NCBI RefSeq assembly: GCF_002188465.1
Contig: NZ_NINW01000022.1
Coordinates: 62,001 to 126,000 of the forward strand
DNA from: Pigmentiphaga sp. NML080357
GTDB lineage: Bacteria > Pseudomonadota > Gammaproteobacteria > Burkholderiales > Burkholderiaceae_B
Length of the DNA stretch: 64,000 nt
Direction: 5' to 3'
Shown in pieces: positions 8,323-15,639 of the stretch. Each line of letters begins with the position of its first letter. Position 1 is the first letter of the stretch. Position numbers and translations under genes: made by a program. The notes beneath the pieces are model-generated. The model saw only the letters and a list, made by a program, of their open reading frames with translations. It searched no databases and had not been told where the DNA came from.

Positions 8323-9204
8323 TCAGGCGCCCTGCGGCGCGGTGCGTGCGGGGCGGGGCGCCGCCGCCAGTTCCGGCTGCAGCGTCAGGCGCCAGGGCGC
8401 CGTATAGCAAAGGAAATGCTTGTTGGTGGCCCGGCCGATCGCGCACAGGCCCAGCCGCTCGGCCAGCTCGTAGCCCATCTGCGTGATGCCGCTGCGCGAG
8501 ACGACGATGGGGATCCCCATCTGCGCCGCCTTGATGATCATTTCGCTGGTGAGCCGCCCCGTGGTGTAGAACACCTTGTCGTCGCCCGCCATCCGGGCCG
8601 GGTCCTGCAGCCACATCCATCCGGCGATGGTGTCGATGGCGTTGTGGCGTCCCACGTCCTCGACGAACTTCAGCATGCGCTCGCCCTGGAACAACGCGCA
8701 CCCGTGCACGGAGCCGGCGGACTTGTAGGTGGTTTCCTGCAGCCGTATGGCATCCAGCAGGCCGTAGAGCTGGCCCTGGGTGAGACGCGCTTCGCCGGGC
8801 AGGCGGATGTCGTCGATCTCGTCCATCAGCCCGCCAAAGACGCTGCCCTGGCCGCAGCCGGTGGTGACCACGCGCTGGGAGGTGCGGGCTTCCAGGTCCT
8901 GGATGCCGTCGCGTGTCTGCACGGCCGCCGCCTGGACTTCCCAATCGACCGTGACCGCCTCGACCTCGTCTATCGAACGCACCAGTCGCTGGTTGCGCAG
9001 ATAGCCCAGCACCAGCAGTTCGGGCATGGCGCCCAGGGTCATCAGCGTGACCAGTTCACGCTTGTCGACGTAGACGGTCAGCGAGCGTTCGGCCGGGATG
9101 GAAACCGTATCGCGTATGCCGTGTTCGTTGACGACGTCGATCTCGCGCGTCAGCGGGGCACGGGCATCGGTCAGGAAAGGACGGTGGCGGGGCGATGCGG
9201 TCAC
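8323..9204 (-). CDS. fdhD: formate dehydrogenase accessory sulfurtransferase FdhD
   Basis: The 293-residue protein transfers sulfur from a cysteine desulfurase to bis-MGD so that formate dehydrogenase becomes active. Family motifs are TVYVDKREL, SVHGCALF, VEDVGRHNAIDTIAGW, YTTGRLTSEMIIKA and VSRSGITQMGYELA. In place of the usual CxxC loop it has TTGCGQGSV with one cysteine (Cys117). The start is GTG at 9204, overlapping the upstream stop by 4 nt (GTGA). It is the last gene of the fdh operon. Confidence 0.95.
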   Translation of the reverse strand: MTASPRHRPFLTDARAPLTREIDVVNEHGIRDTVSIPAERSLTVYVDKRELVTLMTLGAMPELLVLGYLRNQRLVRSIDEVEAVTVDWEVQAAAVQTRDGIQDLEARTSQRVVTTGCGQGSVFGGLMDEIDDIRLPGEARLTQGQLYGLLDAIRLQETTYKSAGSVHGCALFQGERMLKFVEDVGRHNAIDTIAGWMWLQDPARMAGDDKVFYTTGRLTSEMIIKAAQMGIPIVVSRSGITQMGYELAERLGLCAIGRATNKHFLCYTAPWRLTLQPELAAAPRPARTAPQGA

Positions 9205-9575
9205 TGTTTGGGCGTGGTGGCGTCGGGCGCCGCGGAATTGTGCGGCGCCTTGGCCGTTTCCGAAGGCGAGTGCGCGCCTGCGGCCTCCAGCGGCTTGGCC
9301 TCGGGCGGCGTGTAGACGAACGGGCCCGGATCGGCGCAGGGCGGCGTGGACGCGGATGCGTGGACGGGCTTGCCGGCGGCGCGCGCGCTGGCGAAATAGG
9401 CGGCCGCGGCCTTGTCCTGCGCCTGGCAGAGCTTGTAGCCGTCGACCTTGGCGGCCCAGGCCGTGCGGGCGGCCGCCTCGGCCGCCTTGGCCTGGGCCTC
9501 GGGGCTGGGTGGGGGCAGCTTGGCCAGGGAGGCGGTGGAGAAGACGGCCAGCAGCAGCGCGAGGGCGGTTTTCAT
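9201..9575 (-). CDS. small secreted protein of the fdh operon, unknown function
   Basis: The 124-residue product has a clear signal peptide (MKTALALLLAVFSTASLA). The mature protein is Ala/Pro-rich with two cysteines (in KLCQAQD and TPPCADPG) that could form a disulfide, and a low-complexity tail. I recognise no domain. It lies between fdhC (28 bp after its stop) and fdhD (4-nt overlap). By position it could be a periplasmic partner of formate dehydrogenase; nothing in the sequence proves it. Confidence 0.75.
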   Translation of the reverse strand: MKTALALLLAVFSTASLAKLPPPSPEAQAKAAEAAARTAWAAKVDGYKLCQAQDKAAAAYFASARAAGKPVHASASTPPCADPGPFVYTPPEAKPLEAAGAHSPSETAKAPHNSAAPDATTPKQ

Positions 9576-9603
9576 GCAGGATCTCCTGGTCGGGGCCGGC
9601 GGT

Positions 9604-10770
9604 TCAGGCGTTCGCCGGCCGGGTGTCCGGCTTCTTCTGGGCGGGCTGGGTGCGCTGGGCGGGGATCTTGCCCGCCTGGATGTCGTTGTACCAGAGTTCG
9701 TGGTGCTCGCGGGCCCAGGCCTCGTCCACGTAGCCGGTCTTCATGGCCTTGTAGGCGCCCTTCATGCCTATGGTGCCCAGGTAGATGTGGCCCATGAACA
9801 TGCACATCATCAGGATGGTCGCCACGGCGTGGACCATGTGCGCGACCTGCATGGTGCCGCGGGTGTAGACCAGGCCGGGGATGACCCGGTCGAGCACCAG
9901 CCCCGAGCCGATGACGATGAAGCCCAGGAACAGCACGCCGCCCCAGAATACGAGCTTTTCGCCGGCGTTGAAGCGTCCGGAGGGAACGTGCTGGCCGTTG
10001 AAGAGGCCGCCGCCCTTGCGCAGCCAGACCAGGTCGTCGCGCGTGGGGAGGTTGTCGCGGATGAAGGTGAAGAACACCACGATCAGCGACACCGCGAACA
10101 GGGGGCCGACGAAATTGTGGACGGTCTTGAGTACCCAGGTCATCCAGCCGAACAGCGCCTCGCCCATGATGGGCAGCAGGAAGAATTTGCCGAAGGCCAT
10201 GACCAGCCCGGAGATGGCCAGGATGACGAAGGCAATGGCGTTGACCCAGTGCGCCGCGCGTTCGAAATAAGTGAAGCGCTCGATCTTGCGCCCGGTCTCC
10301 GCCCCGTGCACGGTGAGGGGGCCCTTGGCGAAGTAGAACAGGGCGATGGCCACGAGCACGATCAGCAGCAGCGACCCGCCGTACGGGATGAGCCAATCGT
10401 TGCGGACCTGGCGCCACGCTTCGCCGGCGGAGGTGTACTTCGAGCCGGGGTATTGCACGAAGCGCTGGATCAGCACGCCGGCTTCCGGCGCCTGGCTGTG
10501 GGGCAGGCTGCTATAGCCGGGCTGGCCGGAATTCACCAGCCGCCAGTTCGGCGCGTTGTTGCCGGGCTGAACCTGCGCGCGTTCGGCGTTGGTCTGCTTG
10601 GCATAACCCGGGTCCTGGCTGGCGTCGGGCTTGACTTCGAAGATATTGGCGCTCTGGATGGCGCCCATCGAGGTGCCCGAAGGCTGCGACGCGGCGTCCG
10701 CCGCCGAGGCGGCCATCGGGCCCAGCGTGGCGCCGCACAATGCGAGCGCGGCGAGTAGCGACCGTAACAT
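9604..10770 (-). CDS. fdhC: formate dehydrogenase cytochrome b (gamma) subunit
   Basis: The 388-residue product has a signal peptide (about 1-23), a periplasmic stretch of about 110 residues, then a hydrophobic domain of the FdnI/cytochrome b561 type with several membrane spans. Heme-ligand candidates lie in FERAAHWVNAIAF, KTVHNFVGPLF and QVAHMVHAVATILM. It anchors the FdhAB dimer to the inner membrane and passes electrons to quinone. E. coli FdnI is about 217 residues, so the N-terminal periplasmic extension is a marked difference, though it is seen in other proteobacterial FdhC proteins. A Pro/Lys-rich tail ends the protein. Confidence 0.92.
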   Translation of the reverse strand: MLRSLLAALALCGATLGPMAASAADAASQPSGTSMGAIQSANIFEVKPDASQDPGYAKQTNAERAQVQPGNNAPNWRLVNSGQPGYSSLPHSQAPEAGVLIQRFVQYPGSKYTSAGEAWRQVRNDWLIPYGGSLLLIVLVAIALFYFAKGPLTVHGAETGRKIERFTYFERAAHWVNAIAFVILAISGLVMAFGKFFLLPIMGEALFGWMTWVLKTVHNFVGPLFAVSLIVVFFTFIRDNLPTRDDLVWLRKGGGLFNGQHVPSGRFNAGEKLVFWGGVLFLGFIVIGSGLVLDRVIPGLVYTRGTMQVAHMVHAVATILMMCMFMGHIYLGTIGMKGAYKAMKTGYVDEAWAREHHELWYNDIQAGKIPAQRTQPAQKKPDTRPANA

Positions 10771-10782
10771 GGCGTCCTCCGG

Positions 10783-11016
10783 TCAGTTCACTCGGGGGTA
10801 TTCGTTCTGCCCCCGTTGGGCGCGTGCCTTGAGTTCCTGCTCCCAGCTGTTCCGGTCTCCCGCCGTCCATCCCGGGGCGGTGAAGGCCGAGACGCCGGTG
10901 CCTTCGTAGGCGGGCTTGCCGTTCTCGGCCTTGCCCTGGTAGAGCGCCTGTTCCCGTTCGGTGCAGGCCGCCGTGCCGAGCACCAGCGCGACGGCGAGGA
11001 AGGTGGCTGCTTTCAT
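10783..11016 (-). CDS. small lipoprotein between fdhB and fdhC
   Basis: The 77-residue product begins MKAATFLAVALVLGTAAC, with a lipobox LGTAAC and lipidation at Cys18. The mature part is about 60 polar residues with motifs ALYQGKAENGKPAYEGTG and a conserved-looking WTAGDRNSWEQELKARAQ. Its start overlaps the fdhB stop by 1 nt (TGATG), and fdhC begins 12 bp after its stop. It is therefore translated as part of the formate dehydrogenase structural block. It could be an assembly or stability factor on the periplasmic side. I recognise no described family. Confidence 0.8.
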   Translation of the reverse strand: MKAATFLAVALVLGTAACTEREQALYQGKAENGKPAYEGTGVSAFTAPGWTAGDRNSWEQELKARAQRGQNEYPRVN

Positions 11017-11660
11017 CACTTGCCTCCGTTCGCTGTTCCGTTCGGCTGGGCGCCCTGCGGCGGCTGGCCGGCCTGCTTGGAACCGTAGGCCGTGCCCCAG
11101 CCCCAGACTTCGGCGCCCTTGCCGCGCGTGATCACGCGCGTGCGGAAGATGTCGGCGATCACGTCGCCGTCGCCGCCCAGCAGCGCCTTGGTCGAGCACA
11201 TTTCGGCGCAGGCCGGCAGCTTGCCTTCGGCCAGCCGGTTGCGGCCGTATTTCTTGAACTCTTCCTCGCTGCCGTGGGCTTCCGGCCCGCCGGCGCAGAA
11301 GGTGCACTTGTCCATCTTGCCGCGTACGCCGAAGGTGCCCTGCGACGGGAATTGCGGGGCACCGAACGGACAGGCGTAGGAACAGTAGCCGCAGCCTATG
11401 CAGGTGTCCTTGTTGTGCAGCACCACGCCTTCGTCGGTGTGGTAGAAGCAGTTGACCGGGCAGACCGCCATGCAGGGGGCGTCGCTGCAGTGCATGCAGG
11501 CCACCGAGATGGACTTCTCGCCCGGCACGCCGTCGTTGAGCGTGACCACGCGCCGGCGGTTCACGCCCCACGGGACTTCGTGCTCGTTCTTGCACGCCGT
11601 GACGCAGGCATTGCATTCGATGCAGCGCTCCGCATCGCAGATGAACTTCATTCTGGCCAT
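11016..11660 (-). CDS. fdhB: formate dehydrogenase Fe-S (beta) subunit
   Basis: The 214-residue product carries four cysteine groups for four [4Fe-4S] clusters: CIECNACVTACKNE, CMHCSDAPCMAVCP, CIGCGYCSYACPFG, and the pair MDKCTFCAGG plus LPACAEMCSTKAL. It relays electrons from the molybdopterin subunit to the cytochrome b subunit. Unlike FdnH of E. coli it has no C-terminal membrane helix; the tail is Gly/Gln-rich. The gene lies 10 bp after fdhA and overlaps the lipoprotein start by 1 nt. Confidence 0.95.
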   Translation of the reverse strand: MARMKFICDAERCIECNACVTACKNEHEVPWGVNRRRVVTLNDGVPGEKSISVACMHCSDAPCMAVCPVNCFYHTDEGVVLHNKDTCIGCGYCSYACPFGAPQFPSQGTFGVRGKMDKCTFCAGGPEAHGSEEEFKKYGRNRLAEGKLPACAEMCSTKALLGGDGDVIADIFRTRVITRGKGAEVWGWGTAYGSKQAGQPPQGAQPNGTANGGK

Positions 11661-11670
11661 GGCGCGCTCC

Positions 11671-14643
11671 TTATGCCTTCTCGATGTTGCAGATAGTGGT
11701 CTTGGTTTCCTGCATCATGGTGACGCTGTCGTAGCCGTAGGTAGTGGCGGTGTTGACCGCCTCGCCGCGCACGATGGGGGCCGCGCCTTCGGGGTAGTAG
11801 GCCAGGAGGTCCTTGCCCTGCCAGCGCCCGGCGAAGTGGAAAGGCATGAAGGCGGTGTCCGGCGCGACGCGCTCGGTGACCAGCGCCTGCACGTTGAGCC
11901 GTGCGCCGGTGGGCGTGACCACCCAGCAGCGCGAGCCGTTGGTGATGCCGCGCTCGGCCGCCGCCTTGGGATTGATCTCGACGAAGCTTTCCTGCTGCAG
12001 CTCGGCCAGCCAGGGGTTGGACCGGGTTTCGTCGCCGCCGCCCTCGTACTCGACCAGGCGGCCGGACGTGAGGATGATGGGGAATTTCTCGTACAGCTTG
12101 TCGTCGACGTTCTTCTGCTGCAGCGACTTGTACAGCGTGGGCAGGCGCCAGAAGGTCTTCATGTCGTCGTGCGACGGGTACTTGGCGACCAGGTCGGGAC
12201 GCGTGCCGTAGATGGGCTCGCGATGCTGCGGGATGGGGTCGGGGAAGTTCCAGACCACCGCGCGCGCCTTGGCGTTGCCAAAGGGATGGCAGCCGTGGTT
12301 CTTCATGACCACGCGGATGATGCCGCCGGACAGGTCGGTCTTCCAGTTCTTGCCTTCGGCTGCAGCCTTTTCGGCGTCGGTCAGTTCGTCCCACCAGCCG
12401 AGCTTCTTCATCAGCACGTGGTCGAACTCGGGATAGCCGGTCGGGATGTCCGCCCCCTTCGAGTGGGAGCCGTCCTCGGCGAGCAGGTTGACGCCGTTGC
12501 GCTCGACGCCGAAGTTGGCGCGGAAGTTGCCGCCGCCGTCCATGACGTGCTTGGAGGTGTCGTAAAGGTTGGGCGAACCCGGATGCTTGAGCTCGGGGGT
12601 GCCGAAACAGGGCCAGGGCAGGCCGAAGTAGTCGCCGGCGATGTCGTAGCCGGTTTCCTTGTCGACCACGCTGCCCTTGGCGCGCAGCGTCTTGACGTCG
12701 AAGGCGTGCATCAGGCGCATGTGGGCCTTGAGCCGCTCCGGGCTCTGGCCGGTGTAGCCGATGGTCCAGTTGCTGCGGTTGATCTCGCGCAGGATGTCCT
12801 CGATCACGGGCTCGTCCATGCCCTTGACCTTCTGCATCTTGTAGTTCTTGCACAGCTCGTTGCCGAAGCCGAGTTTCTGCGCGAGCTGGTACATGATCAT
12901 GTGGTCGCTGCGGCTTTCCCACAGCGGCTCGATGACCTTCTCGCGCCACTGCAGCGACCGGTTCGAGGCCGTACAGGAGCCGCTGGTCTCGAACTGCGTG
13001 GCCGCGGGCAGCAGGTAGACCGCGCGCTTGGGATTGAGATCCTCGCTCTTGCCCGGCATGGCGGCCATGGCCGCCGTGGCCGACGGATACGGGTCGATCA
13101 CCACCAGCAGGTCGAGCTTGTCCATGGCCCGCTTCATTTCCAGCCCGCGCGTCTGCGAGTTGGGCGCGTGGCCCCAGAAGATCACCGCGCGCAGGTTGGA
13201 GTCCTGGTCGATGACGTCATTGTTTTCCAGCACGCCGTCGATCCAGCGCGAGACGGTGATGCCCGACTTGGTCATCATCGCGGGCGAGGCGTAGCGGCTC
13301 TTGATCCACTCGTAGTCGACGTCCCAGACCTTGGCGTAGTGGCGCCACGAGCCTTCGGCCAGGCCGTAGTAGCCGGGCAGGGAATCGGGGTTGGGGCCGA
13401 CGTCGGTCGCGCCCTGCACGTTGTCGTGGCCGCGGAAGATGTTGGCGCCGCCGCCCGAGACGCCGATGTTGCCCAGCGCCAGCTGCACGATGCAGGAGGC
13501 GCGCACCATGGCGTTGCCGATGCTGTGCTGGGTCTGCCCCATGCACCAGACCAGCGTGCTGGGGCGGTTCTCGGCCATGGTCTTGGCCACCTCGTATACC
13601 GTGGCCTCGTCCACGCCGCAGACGTCCTGCACCTTGTCCGGCGTCCACTTGGCCATGACGTCGGCCTTGACGTCCTCCATGCCGTAGACGCGGGCGTTGA
13701 TGTAGTTCTTGTCTTCCCAGCCGTTCTTGAAGATGTGGTAGAGCACGCCGAACAGGAAGGCCACGTCGGTGCCCGAACGGATGCGGATGTACTTGTCGGC
13801 CTTGGCGGCAGTGCGCGTGAAGCGCGGATCCACCACCATGACCTTGCAGCCGGTTTCCTTGGCGTGCAGCAGGTGCAGCATGGACACCGGGTGGGCCTCG
13901 GCGGCGTTGGAGCCGATGTAGAGCGCCGCCTTGGCGTTCTGCATGTCGTTGTACGAGTTCGTCATCGCGCCGTAGCCCCAGGTATTGGCGACGCCGGCGA
14001 CGGTGGTCGAGTGGCAGATGCGGGCCTGGTGGTCGCAGTTGTTGCTGCCCCAGAAGCTCATGAACTTGCGCAGGAGGTACGACTGTTCGTTGTTGTGCTT
14101 GGAGGAGCCGACCACGTACACCGAGTCGGGGCCGCTTTCCTTGCGCAGTTCGAGCATCCTGGCGGAGATTTCCTCCAGCGCCGTGTCCCAGCTGATGCGC
14201 TCGTACTTGCCGTTGACCAGCTTCATCGGGTAGCGCAGGCGGTGCTCGCCGTGGCCGTGCTCGCGCACCGAGGCGCCCTTGGCGCAGTGGGCGCCGAGGT
14301 TGATGGGCGAATCGAACACGGGTTCCTGCCGGACCCAGACGCCGTTCTCGACCACGGCGTCGATGGCACAGCCCACCGAACAGTGCGTACAGACGGTGCG
14401 CTTGACTTCGACCTTGCCTTTTCCGGTGCCGGCTTTCTGCTCGGCGTCGGCAGCCCCGGCTTTCTTGACCAGGCTCAGTTGGGAGGCAGCCAGCCCGGCG
14501 CCTATGCCCACGCCGGAACGGCGCAGGAAGGTGCGGCGGTCCATCGTCGGCAGGGCGTGGGCCATGCCGCGGCGCAGGCTGTGGACGAAGGGGGACGATG
14601 AAGCGCCGGATGCGGCGGCGCTGGTTTTCTTGGTCAGCAACAT
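11671..14643 (-). CDS. fdhA: formate dehydrogenase catalytic (alpha) subunit
   Basis: The 990-residue bis-MGD enzyme oxidises formate to CO2. It has a Tat signal (DRRTFLRRSG, residues 35-44) preceded by an unusually long n-region, so the enzyme faces the periplasm. A [4Fe-4S] cluster site is formed by Cys85, Cys88, Cys92 and Cys120. The active-site ligand is Cys210 in DHQARICHSTTVAG; its codon (14014-14016) is TGC, so this is a cysteine enzyme and not a selenoenzyme. The C-terminal dinucleotide-binding region includes VRPPGRLVEYEGG-like ILTSGRLVEYEGGGDETRSN. The nearby tungstate importer makes W as well as Mo plausible at the active site. Confidence 0.96.
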   Translation of the reverse strand: MLLTKKTSAAASGASSSPFVHSLRRGMAHALPTMDRRTFLRRSGVGIGAGLAASQLSLVKKAGAADAEQKAGTGKGKVEVKRTVCTHCSVGCAIDAVVENGVWVRQEPVFDSPINLGAHCAKGASVREHGHGEHRLRYPMKLVNGKYERISWDTALEEISARMLELRKESGPDSVYVVGSSKHNNEQSYLLRKFMSFWGSNNCDHQARICHSTTVAGVANTWGYGAMTNSYNDMQNAKAALYIGSNAAEAHPVSMLHLLHAKETGCKVMVVDPRFTRTAAKADKYIRIRSGTDVAFLFGVLYHIFKNGWEDKNYINARVYGMEDVKADVMAKWTPDKVQDVCGVDEATVYEVAKTMAENRPSTLVWCMGQTQHSIGNAMVRASCIVQLALGNIGVSGGGANIFRGHDNVQGATDVGPNPDSLPGYYGLAEGSWRHYAKVWDVDYEWIKSRYASPAMMTKSGITVSRWIDGVLENNDVIDQDSNLRAVIFWGHAPNSQTRGLEMKRAMDKLDLLVVIDPYPSATAAMAAMPGKSEDLNPKRAVYLLPAATQFETSGSCTASNRSLQWREKVIEPLWESRSDHMIMYQLAQKLGFGNELCKNYKMQKVKGMDEPVIEDILREINRSNWTIGYTGQSPERLKAHMRLMHAFDVKTLRAKGSVVDKETGYDIAGDYFGLPWPCFGTPELKHPGSPNLYDTSKHVMDGGGNFRANFGVERNGVNLLAEDGSHSKGADIPTGYPEFDHVLMKKLGWWDELTDAEKAAAEGKNWKTDLSGGIIRVVMKNHGCHPFGNAKARAVVWNFPDPIPQHREPIYGTRPDLVAKYPSHDDMKTFWRLPTLYKSLQQKNVDDKLYEKFPIILTSGRLVEYEGGGDETRSNPWLAELQQESFVEINPKAAAERGITNGSRCWVVTPTGARLNVQALVTERVAPDTAFMPFHFAGRWQGKDLLAYYPEGAAPIVRGEAVNTATTYGYDSVTMMQETKTTICNIEKA

Positions 14644-14658
14644 GCCGTGCTCCGGTGG

Positions 14659-14865
14659 TTAGACCAGCGTGGACTTGTAGTAGCGCTTGACGTGTTCGGT
14701 GACGCTGTAGCCACCGCCACGTTCGGGGGCCGGCTTGGCGGCCGCGGCGGGCGCCGGATCCTGGCGGAGGGAGGGGGCGACTGCGGCGCCTACGGCAGCG
14801 GCGCCGGCGGCTGCGGCGCCTACGAAGAATCCCCTGCGGGATATCTTGGCGGCATTTTTCGACAT
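14659..14865 (-). CDS. small Tat-signal protein of formate dehydrogenase regions
   Basis: The 68-residue product has a twin-arginine signal (SRRGFFVGAAAAGAAAVGAA) and ends with a short conserved tail (GGGYSVTEHVKRYYKSTLV). It matches the pattern of the small 'formate dehydrogenase region Tat target' family that precedes fdhA in many proteobacteria. The gene ends 15 bp before fdhA. Its role is not known; co-export or assembly with FdhA is the usual guess. Confidence 0.85.
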   Translation of the reverse strand: MSKNAAKISRRGFFVGAAAAGAAAVGAAVAPSLRQDPAPAAAAKPAPERGGGYSVTEHVKRYYKSTLV

Positions 14866-14906
14866 GGCTGTCTCCGTTGGGCCGGGAGATATGAAGTGCA
14901 GTGCAT

Positions 14907-14936
14907 ACTGTACCCCTGGTAACTGGTAACAGGCAA
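14907..14936 (-). promoter_or_regulatory. candidate internal promoter with tandem direct repeats
   Basis: On the minus strand TTGCCT (14936-14931) and TACAGT (14912-14907), spaced 18 bp, form a weak promoter upstream of the small Tat gene. The spacer contains two adjacent copies of CTGGTAA (forward 14916-14929). A tandem 7-bp repeat between -35 and -10 is a typical regulator target. No binding protein is identified. Confidence 0.35.
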
Positions 14937-14977
14937 TGGTGCTCGTCCTTGAAAAGGGGGGGTATACCCTCGCTTTC

Positions 14978-15016
14978 GGCCTGGCCGCCGCCTCCGGCCG
15001 GAGCGGCGGTCAGGCC
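14978..15016. terminator. 19-bp-stem hairpin covering the torD-like stop codon
   Basis: GGCCTGGCCGCCGCCTCCGG (14978-14997) pairs with CCGGAGCGGCGGTCAGGCC (14998-15016) with one mismatch and one bulge. The TorD-like gene stop (15010-15012) lies within the stem. There is no U-run, so it may be an RNase barrier or attenuator that separates maturation genes from structural genes. Confidence 0.5.
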
Positions 15017-15639
15017 AGCATGTCGAATCCCTGGGCTTCCACGCTGGCGAAGGCGCGGGTGAATTCCGCCAGCGAGGCATAGAAGCGGGCCCGGGCATGC
15101 CCGGAAATCGCGTCGCACATGGCATGGATCCATGGCAGCAGGTGTTCGCCGAAGAAGCGCCGCTGCGAGGCGAGGTTGCACTGCGCCGCGTCGTCGCCGG
15201 CGATGAGGTAGCGCATCACCTCGCACAGGTAGGCGATGTGGTCCTCGGTCTCGGGCATGGCCGGGTCGCGGGCAAGGCCCAGCCCGGCCAGGTCGTCGCG
15301 CAGCTTGACCAGCGATTTCTCGTTCAGGAAACCGTTCAGGTAGTGCGAGGCGTACAGGTAGACCTCGGGCTTGCCGATGCCGCCGAACAGGGCGTCGTAC
15401 TCGTCGCGCAGGGCGCGATCGTCCGCCGCGCGCGCCGCCGCGACCAGGTCGCGCCACGGGCCTTCGAGAAAAGCGCCGGCGGTCGGGGCGTCGGTGGCGG
15501 CATCGCGCAGCCGGGCCGCGAAGGCCGCATCCGGCGGCGCATAGTACAGCCGGGCCAGGACGCCGTAGATCTCGGCGCGGGCGATTTCCTCGTCGAGCGA
15601 GGCGGAGCCGATGTCGGCGGGGGAAATGGAGGCGGTCAT
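15010..15639 (-). CDS. TorD-family molecular chaperone
   Basis: The 209-residue, mostly helical protein belongs to the TorD/DmsD/NarJ redox-enzyme chaperone group. The motif YDALFGGIGKPEVYLYASHYLNGFLNEK matches the family's YxxLF...P.yes/YlsGFL region, and ETEDHIAYLCEVMRYLI matches the conserved E.DH...L helix. It should bind the long FdhA Tat leader and hold the apoenzyme for bis-MGD insertion. Its start overlaps the polyferredoxin stop by 4 nt (ATGA). Confidence 0.9.
   Translation of the reverse strand: MTASISPADIGSASLDEEIARAEIYGVLARLYYAPPDAAFAARLRDAATDAPTAGAFLEGPWRDLVAAARAADDRALRDEYDALFGGIGKPEVYLYASHYLNGFLNEKSLVKLRDDLAGLGLARDPAMPETEDHIAYLCEVMRYLIAGDDAAQCNLASQRRFFGEHLLPWIHAMCDAISGHARARFYASLAEFTRAFASVEAQGFDMLA

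Noticed and set aside
14014-14016. Possible selenocysteine codon at the FdhA active site
   Set aside because: The codon is TGC (cysteine), and the frame has no internal TGA, so no Sec insertion element is needed.
11452-14601. A plus-strand open frame of about 1050 codons opposite fdhA and fdhB
   Set aside because: It mirrors the codon-position GC bias of fdhA; no start signal and no recognisable motif.
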